DNA from: Streptomyces spinosus
GTDB lineage: Bacteria; Actinomycetota; Actinomycetes; Streptomycetales; Streptomycetaceae
DNA: 64,000 bases
Reading direction: 5' to 3'
NCBI RefSeq assembly: GCF_020400655.1
Contig: NZ_JAINRC010000013.1
Location: 124,001-188,000 of the forward strand
Position 1 is the stretch's first letter. Each line of letters begins with the position of its first letter. The notes beneath the pieces were generated by a model. The model searched no databases. It was not told the DNA's origin and saw nothing but the letters and a program-made list of their open reading frames with translations. Below, piece after piece: positions 59,282 through 64,000 of the stretch. The position numbers and the translations under genes were made by a program.

Positions 59282-59421
59282 GCTGGTCAGTGTGCCGTTA
59301 CCGAAAGCGGGCGGCTACCGGTTCCCTCGAACGAGGGTTACAGATCAGTGACGACGTCTTCACGTCACCTGCACAGGGGCGGATGATGCGGCGGAACACC
59401 AGCCACCACATCGGGGGGATC

Positions 59422-59682
59422 ATGCCCAGCTACAGCGACGTTCAGAAGGCCGTCAGAGTCGAGAAGGTCCGGCTGTGGTGCGGGTGGCTGGCCGGCAACG
59501 TCATCATGCTGATCATCGCCAACGCGACCCGGGACGTTGCGGTCGTCTCGGTGCTGACCCAGATCCTGCTCGTGCTCGTGTTCGTCGCCCTGACGGTGGC
59601 CCTGTTCCGGATGACGAGCGCCCTGAACCGACGCGCGGACCGGGCCCGGCGCGAGGTGCTGGGCGAGGACTATCCGGGCTGA
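59422..59682 (+). CDS. Two-span membrane protein
   Basis: 86 residues from ATG 59422 with GGGGGGA upstream. Hydrophobic segments at about 20-38 and 42-66, basic ends. Single gene followed by a hairpin at 59698-59725. Confidence 0.6.
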   Translation: MPSYSDVQKAVRVEKVRLWCGWLAGNVIMLIIANATRDVAVVSVLTQILLVLVFVALTVALFRMTSALNRRADRARREVLGEDYPG

Positions 59683-59697
59683 CCCTGGGCGTACAGC

Positions 59698-59725
59698 GGC
59701 CCCGCACCGGAGTCCGGGCGGGGCC
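59698..59725. terminator. Hairpin terminator
   Basis: 8-bp GC stem (59698-59705 with 59718-59725), 12-base loop, between the convergent membrane-protein gene and the leftward accessory operon. Confidence 0.55.
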
Positions 59726-59740
59726 CGTCATGCGGTGGGC

Positions 59741-60001
59741 TCAGCGGTACAGGGATCGTCCGGCGCGCTGGATGGCCTGCCTCCCGCTCGCCTCCATCGC
59801 GCCCTCGTCGATGATGAGTAGCTTCCCCTCCGGGCAGTACGGGCTGGCGAGCACGGTGAGGATGTGGCCGTAGCCGCGCTCCTCGACAGCGGCGCGGATC
59901 TCCTCCGCGCGGTGTTGCTCGCAGAGGACGGTGCGCTTGGCGTCGCCCTGGATCTGGTCCCAGAAGCGGATGTCGTTGGCGAAGTCGTGGTAGGCGCTCA
60001 C
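59741..60001 (-). CDS. Accessory protein of unknown function
   Basis: 86 residues from GTG 60001 with AGGAG upstream. Contains FWDQIQGDAKRTVLCEQH and a strand KLLIIDEGAM. The GTG overlaps the upstream gene's stop; last gene of a four-gene leftward operon. Confidence 0.5.
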   Translation of the reverse strand: MSAYHDFANDIRFWDQIQGDAKRTVLCEQHRAEEIRAAVEERGYGHILTVLASPYCPEGKLLIIDEGAMEASGRQAIQRAGRSLYR

Positions 60002-60297
60002 GTGGGCTCCTCGTTCGGGCGGCGGGGGCTGTGCCCGTACTCCTCGATCGCCACGTTGAACGTTCGGCCCTGGCGCTCGATCTCCTTCCACTCGGTGCGC
60101 ACGGGAGGCGGCTCCTCGTCCGGGCGCACCGGGCCCGCGCTCTCCTCGCGCGGCACCAGCCCAGGGAACGGGCGGCGCGGCTCCCCGAGGGGCAGGACGC
60201 GCTCTCGCGGCCCCAACGGCGGCTGAGACTCGGCGATGAGCGCGACGTGCTCCGCCTCCAGGTAGAGGCTGTCAACGATGTTGGGCTCCTCGGTCAT
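59998..60297 (-). CDS. Accessory protein of unknown function
   Basis: 99 residues from ATG 60297 (GAGGAG upstream). Acidic start (EEPNIVDSLYLEAEHVALIA), Pro/Arg-rich middle. ATGA overlap upstream. Confidence 0.5.
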   Translation of the reverse strand: MTEEPNIVDSLYLEAEHVALIAESQPPLGPRERVLPLGEPRRPFPGLVPREESAGPVRPDEEPPPVRTEWKEIERQGRTFNVAIEEYGHSPRRPNEEPT

Positions 60298-60494
60298 GCG
60301 GTCTTCTCCTCGCTGCTCGCCGGGCGCTCCGGGTGGTAGGTGACCAGCTCGTCTTCGTTCCACTCTCCCAGCGCCTCGTCCTCGTGGACTTGTGCCGGTT
60401 CATGGCCGCGCGGCAGGAAGCACTCGGCGTCGATGGCCTCGACGTCCGGCCAGAAGGTCGTGCGCGCGCCGCATGTCTCTCGCTGCGCGCTCAT
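60294..60494 (-). CDS. Small acidic accessory protein
   Basis: 66 residues from ATG 60494. CGARTTFWPDVEAIDAECFL and an acidic tail. Overlaps both neighbours by 4 bp. Confidence 0.5.
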   Translation of the reverse strand: MSAQRETCGARTTFWPDVEAIDAECFLPRGHEPAQVHEDEALGEWNEDELVTYHPERPASSEEKTA

Positions 60495-60718
60495 GCGCTC
60501 TGCTCCTCGCCCTTGCTGCTGATGCCGGGGCCGCCGATCTGCTCGGGCGCGCGCTCGGGCTGCTTGTTCCCCGGCCAGCGGAGCCGCCAGCGGATGTACT
60601 CGCGGACGGCCTGTGTGCGGTTGCGGTCGCCGACGAGCTGACCGAACGCTTCCCACTCGTCGTCGGGGATGCGGAGTGGGCGGAGGGGCGTGTGCCCGTC
60701 GGTCTTCTGCTTGGCCAT
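60491..60718 (-). CDS. Ribbon-helix-helix DNA-binding protein
   Basis: 75 residues from ATG 60718. LRPLRIPDDEWEAFGQLV and RNRTQAVREYIRWRL form a typical RHH (CopG/Arc-like) unit. It leads the leftward operon and is divergent from the gene at 60826 across a 107-bp region with three copies of TGCATATACAC, probably its operators. Confidence 0.75.
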   Translation of the reverse strand: MAKQKTDGHTPLRPLRIPDDEWEAFGQLVGDRNRTQAVREYIRWRLRWPGNKQPERAPEQIGGPGISSKGEEQSA

Positions 60719-60733
60719 GGGGCCATCGTAGGG

Positions 60734-60802
60734 GTGTATATGCATGCGTTCCACCATAGGGCTTGCCGTGCATATACACCAGGGTCTACAGTGCATATAC
60801 AC
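60734..60802. promoter_or_regulatory. Three TGCATATACAC boxes in a divergent promoter
   Basis: GTGTATATGCA at 60734-60744 (inverted) and TGCATATACAC at 60769-60779 and 60792-60802. The 12-mer GTGCATATACAC is itself nearly palindromic. AT-rich in a GC-rich element; a good fit to an RHH-family operator array. Confidence 0.7.
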
Positions 60803-60825
60803 GCACCGAACGAGGGGGACCCGAG

Positions 60826-61164
60826 ATGATCGCCGCCAACCGCGCCCGCCGCGCCACCCTCCGCGCCCGCCGCACCCAGCACCAGGCCGCCGCGAAGATC
60901 CGCCGCACCGGCGCCGGCACCCTCGCCACCCACTGCCTCGCCGCCGGACTCGCCCCGCGCGAAGCCCGCTCCGTCGCCGGCTCCCTCCGCAAGAACGCGG
61001 CCAAGGCCGGCGTCACCGGCACCCCCTCCATCAGCTACACCCACGGCCGCGCCCGCCAGTGCACCCGCTACACCCCGGCCGAGGTCGCCCGCATCGCCGT
61101 CATCTACCGGCCCCGCAAGCCGCAGTACCGCACCGCCGCCGCCCGCCTCGCCCTCGCGGCCTGA
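60826..61164 (+). CDS. Basic phage protein
   Basis: 112 residues, ATG 60826 with GAGGGGG upstream. Very basic, helical (NRARRATLRARRTQHQAAAK); may bind nucleic acid. First gene of the rightward operon from the RHH-controlled region. Confidence 0.55.
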   Translation: MIAANRARRATLRARRTQHQAAAKIRRTGAGTLATHCLAAGLAPREARSVAGSLRKNAAKAGVTGTPSISYTHGRARQCTRYTPAEVARIAVIYRPRKPQYRTAAARLALAA

Positions 61165-61176
61165 AGGGACGCAACC

Positions 61177-61416
61177 ATGGAGCACTTCACGGCCACCGAG
61201 TCGCCCATGAATAACGCCGCCGAGGTCACGAAGCTGGCCCGCTGCAACCGGTGCGGCGACGACAAGCTCGCCTGGAAGCAGTCGTCCCGCACCGGCCGCT
61301 GGTACCTGTGCGACGTCCTGGCTTGTGGCCGCTACGCGACCCGTGACAACCCGACGCTCCGCCGCTACTTCGTCCTCGCGCGGCTCCCGCACAAGTGCCC
61401 GGCCCGTACCGACTGA
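61177..61416 (+). CDS. Zinc-ribbon phage protein
   Basis: 79 residues, ATG 61177. CNRCGDDKLAWKQ and CDVLACGRYA then CPA give a four-Cys ribbon. Unknown role. Confidence 0.6.
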   Translation: MEHFTATESPMNNAAEVTKLARCNRCGDDKLAWKQSSRTGRWYLCDVLACGRYATRDNPTLRRYFVLARLPHKCPARTD

Positions 61417-61486
61417 CCCCGTCGGCTGTCCCGCAACCGCCAGCGTCCAGCTGCTCGCCGACGCCCTCGCCGCCTAGGAGCCGATC

Positions 61487-61708
61487 GTGACCCGCCGCGA
61501 CTGGAACGCCCTCTACCTGCTCCGCTGGGACGACACGACCGGGGAGCACACCCGCACCGGCACGAGCCGCGACATCCACCTCGAAGCCCCCGCCCTCCAC
61601 GCAAGGGGGGAGGCCGGGACGGTGTGGAACATCGCCGTCCTCGACGACGCCGGCGAGGACGTGACCGGCCGGTTCTTCGACCACCTCGACAACACCGCCG
61701 CCGCTTGA
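61487..61708 (+). CDS. Small phage protein
   Basis: 73 residues, GTG 61487 with TAGGAG upstream. Beta-rich (WNALYLLRWDDTTGEHTRTG). No family recognised. Confidence 0.5.
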   Translation: MTRRDWNALYLLRWDDTTGEHTRTGTSRDIHLEAPALHARGEAGTVWNIAVLDDAGEDVTGRFFDHLDNTAAA

Positions 61709-61749
61709 CCCTCGCCACATACTTCGCCCTCGCCGCGTAGGAGAACCCC

Positions 61750-62007
61750 ATGCAATCCCAGACCAGCCACGACTGTGTCGCCTGCCGCGACCTCGACTGC
61801 CCAGTCTGCTTCCCCGAGTACGTTCCCCAGGTAGGGGATTGCGTGGAGGACGCCCGCGGCAACGTGTGGCGCGTGACGTCGACCTGCACCCCCAACGGCA
61901 AGATCCAACTTCAGCACGCCACCCTGGGGCACTACGCCGACGCCCCACGGACGCAGACCGGTGGCTTCGCGTTCCCCTTCTTCACCAAGGTCAACACCCC
62001 AGCCTGA
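61750..62007 (+). CDS. Small zinc-binding phage protein
   Basis: 85 residues, ATG 61750 with TAGGAG upstream. CVACRDLDCPVC knuckle then a beta-rich domain with DARGNVWRVTSTCTP, like small barrel proteins of mobile elements. Confidence 0.55.
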   Translation: MQSQTSHDCVACRDLDCPVCFPEYVPQVGDCVEDARGNVWRVTSTCTPNGKIQLQHATLGHYADAPRTQTGGFAFPFFTKVNTPA

Positions 62008-62033
62008 TCCCCCCTACTGCGCGAGGAGACCCG

Positions 62034-62222
62034 ATGCCCCGCATGATCGGCCGGCACTGCCCCGACGGCCCCGGCGGACGCGACTGCTACTGCTGCGGCC
62101 AAGCCCCAGGCCGAGACCGCAAGACCGCCCGCCGGCGCGTGAAGCGCTCCGAGCGACAGCAGTGGAAGCGCGCCGCCCGCCTCAGCCCCTGGCCGCCCGA
62201 CACGACAGGACGAACCCCATGA
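62034..62222 (+). CDS. Small basic CxC phage protein
   Basis: 62 residues, ATG 62034, GAGGAG upstream. CYCCGQAPG knuckle and a very basic tail (RKTARRRVKRSERQQWKRAA). Confidence 0.55.
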   Translation: MPRMIGRHCPDGPGGRDCYCCGQAPGRDRKTARRRVKRSERQQWKRAARLSPWPPDTTGRTP

Positions 62223-62404
62223 CCGAACTCGCCCGCAGCCTGGAGACCGTAAGCCCCAAGGCGCCGATGACCACCGCCGCACTCATCATGGGCCTGACCG
62301 CCGAAGCCGGCCGCCCTGTCACTCAACGCGAGATCAGCGAAGCCCCGGCGATCCCCGAGGGCGCGACCCGAGCCGAGTACGCGGAGATCCTCCGCAACGC
62401 CTGA
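62219..62404 (+). CDS. Small phage protein
   Basis: 61 residues, ATG 62219, ATGA overlap upstream. Contains TTAALIMGLTAEAGRPVTQR. Last gene before a strong terminator. Confidence 0.5.
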   Translation: MTELARSLETVSPKAPMTTAALIMGLTAEAGRPVTQREISEAPAIPEGATRAEYAEILRNA

Positions 62405-62418
62405 CTCACGACGAACTG

Positions 62419-62451
62419 AAGGCCCCGCACACGCCACCGGTGCGGGGCCTT
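62419..62451 (+). terminator. Strong terminator before the packaging genes
   Basis: 12-bp perfect stem (62419-62430 with 62440-62451) and 9-base loop, followed by CGTTCT. It separates the accessory operon from the terminase genes, which must have their own promoter in 62452-62549. Confidence 0.82.
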
Positions 62452-62549
62452 CGTTCTGCGCGCGCCCTCAGCCGCCACCCCGGTTGCACGCATCGTTACC
62501 ATCAAACCACGCCAACCAGTAACCACGCGAGCAACAGGAAGGGGACGCC

Positions 62550-63062
62550 GTGACCGCCAACGACGACACCCCCGACCACCTCAAACGCCCCCGCGACGGA
62601 CGCAACCGGTTCGTCCGCAGCATGGACAACGTCCGCCGCGACGCCGAAGCAGCCGCCTACTGGGCCGAACACCACTGCACCTACCAAGAAATCGCCGACC
62701 GGTTCGGCTACTACGACCGCGCCCAAGCCTGGCGCGGCATCCAGGCAGCGAAACGCGACGTCGCCCTGCCCGCCGTGACCAAGCTGCGCCAGACCGAAGC
62801 CGAACAACTCGACAACCTGTACGTCCTCGCCATGGAGATCATCGAGCGGAACCACGTCGTCGTCTCCCACGGCCGCATCATCTACGGCGAAGACGGCAAA
62901 CCCCTCCAGGACGACGGACCCCGCCTCCAGGCCATCCAGACCGCCCTCCGCATCCGCGACCAGTACCAGAACCTCCACGGACTCAAGCAGCCCGCCAAGG
63001 TCGAACACTCAGGCGGCGTGAAGTACGAAGTCGTGGGCGTTGACCCCGAAGACCTCACGTGA
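62550..63062 (+). CDS. Terminase small subunit-like protein
   Basis: 170 residues, GTG 62550 (GGAAGGGGA upstream). N-terminal HTH (YWAEHHCTYQEIADRFGYYD), central coiled coil with LRQTEAEQLDNLYVLAMEII, and acidic end. Position directly before the large subunit, with a 4-bp overlap, and the HTH suit DNA recognition at pac/cos sites. Confidence 0.75.
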   Translation: MTANDDTPDHLKRPRDGRNRFVRSMDNVRRDAEAAAYWAEHHCTYQEIADRFGYYDRAQAWRGIQAAKRDVALPAVTKLRQTEAEQLDNLYVLAMEIIERNHVVVSHGRIIYGEDGKPLQDDGPRLQAIQTALRIRDQYQNLHGLKQPAKVEHSGGVKYEVVGVDPEDLT

Positions 63063-64000
63063 CCACAGCGACGGACGACGACGTCATCGTCCGGTACGAA
63101 CCCCGCGGCGCCGCCCGGCAACTCTTCAAGACCCGCGACAGCGAAGTCGTGATGGCCGGGCCGGCCGGCACCGGGAAGTCCCTGGCTGCGCTGTTCCGCG
63201 TGCACCTGGCCGCGCTGCACAACCCGAACATCCGGTGCCTGATCGTCCGCAAGACCGCGGTGTCCCTGACGTCCACCACGCTGGTCACGTTCGAGAAGAA
63301 GGTCGCTGCCGACGCCCTCGCCCGCGGCATCGTGACCTGGTTCGGTGGTAGCGCCCGTGAGGCGGCCTGCTACCGGTACTCGAACGGCAGCGTGATCGTG
63401 GTCGGCGGTATGGACAAGCCCGAGAAGATCATGTCCGCCGAGTACGACCTGGTGTTCGCCGACGAAGCCACCGAACTCACCGTGGACGACTGGGAGGCCA
63501 TCGCTACCCGCCTTCGTAACGGCGTCCTTTCCTGGCAGCAGCAGATCGCCGCCTGCAACCCGGGCCCGCCGTCGCACTGGCTCAAGCAGCGCTGCGACCA
63601 AGGCGAAGCCACGATGCTCATCTCCCGGCATCGCGACAACCCGGCCTACATGAACGCCGACGGCACCCCCACGGAGAAGGGCCGGGACTACTTCGCCAAG
63701 CTGGATAAGCTCACCGGCGTCCGTAAGGCACGCCTGCGCGATGGCATTTGGGCCGCAGCCGAGGGCCAGATTTACGACGGATGGGACGACGCCGTCCACA
63801 TCACCGACCCGCGGGCCATCCCCGACAGCTGGACACGCTGGTGGACCGTCGACTTCGGGTTCACCAACCCGTTCGTCCTCCAGTGCTGGGCCGAAGACCC
63901 GGACGGCCGGCTCTGGCTGTACCGCGAGATCTACCACACGCGGCGCCTCGTTGAAGACCACGCCCGGCACATCCTCCGGTTGGTCCGCCGCTGCGCCGAC
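63059..64000 (+). CDS. Terminase large subunit, truncated by window end
   Basis: At least 314 residues from GTG 63059; open to the window edge. ATPase signatures: Walker A GPAGTGKS (34-41), Walker B DLVFADEATEL (about 130-140), coupling-like CNPGPPSHWLKQRC. The start of the nuclease domain is visible as WWTVDFGFTNPFVLQCW with its first metal-binding Asp. It packages DNA into proheads, and its presence shows the element is or derives from a tailed phage. Confidence 0.92.
   Translation, partial: MTTATDDDVIVRYEPRGAARQLFKTRDSEVVMAGPAGTGKSLAALFRVHLAALHNPNIRCLIVRKTAVSLTSTTLVTFEKKVAADALARGIVTWFGGSAREAACYRYSNGSVIVVGGMDKPEKIMSAEYDLVFADEATELTVDDWEAIATRLRNGVLSWQQQIAACNPGPPSHWLKQRCDQGEATMLISRHRDNPAYMNADGTPTEKGRDYFAKLDKLTGVRKARLRDGIWAAAEGQIYDGWDDAVHITDPRAIPDSWTRWWTVDFGFTNPFVLQCWAEDPDGRLWLYREIYHTRRLVEDHARHILRLVRRCAD

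Overview
The window looks like a Streptomyces chromosome carrying an integrated phage-like element. GC is very high with strong G/C third-position bias. GTG and TTG starts are common. The left half carries Streptomyces developmental genes: a chaplin, an SsgA-like protein, an NsdA-like regulator, a SpoIIE-type phosphatase and a DUF397 protein.

Left half, about 1-32640 (chromosome): mostly single genes and small divergent pairs. In order: a partial secreted serine hydrolase; an acyl-CoA synthetase; an ArsR regulator with an F420-type luciferase-like oxidoreductase; phenylacetate-CoA ligase with a TetR-type operator; an alpha/beta hydrolase; a DUF397 protein; a tandem universal stress protein; two secreted esterases of the PHB-depolymerase / hydroxybutyrate-oligomer type; a secreted peptidoglycan amidase; an APH-fold kinase; the NsdA-like regulator facing a PAS-PP2C phosphatase; the SsgA-like protein; a Gfo/Idh dehydrogenase; a baeRF-type protein; asparagine synthetase; a secreted tripeptidyl-aminopeptidase-like hydrolase; a long, sortase-anchored chaplin; two GNAT proteins; and a MerR/MFS/deaminase cluster.

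Right half, 32641-64000 (element, right end outside the window): the integrase gene ends directly against the body of a GlsB/YeaQ-family membrane gene whose start codon is missing, so this is the left attachment junction. Next come a repressor / Cro-like switch with 10-bp-phased repeats, then a long rightward early operon of tightly overlapping small genes. That operon contains RecT, a DnaQ-like exonuclease, a PD-(D/E)XK resolvase-like nuclease, a C5 DNA methyltransferase, an HNH-like protein, a WhiB protein fused to an HNH-like zinc domain, a lambda-O-like initiator and a G39P-like helicase-loader candidate. The initiator gene contains eight palindromic 16-bp iterons plus a duplicated 17-mer, read in different frames, which strongly suggests the replication origin lies inside the gene.

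After two strong hairpins there are leftward accessory genes, then a DUF2637 membrane protein with a large FtsK/TraB-type translocase, a divergent ribbon-helix-helix control region, and finally small and large terminase genes running off the right edge. The element therefore combines phage packaging genes with a transfer-type translocase of the kind seen on Streptomyces conjugative elements. Many small genes encode CxxC zinc proteins of unknown role.
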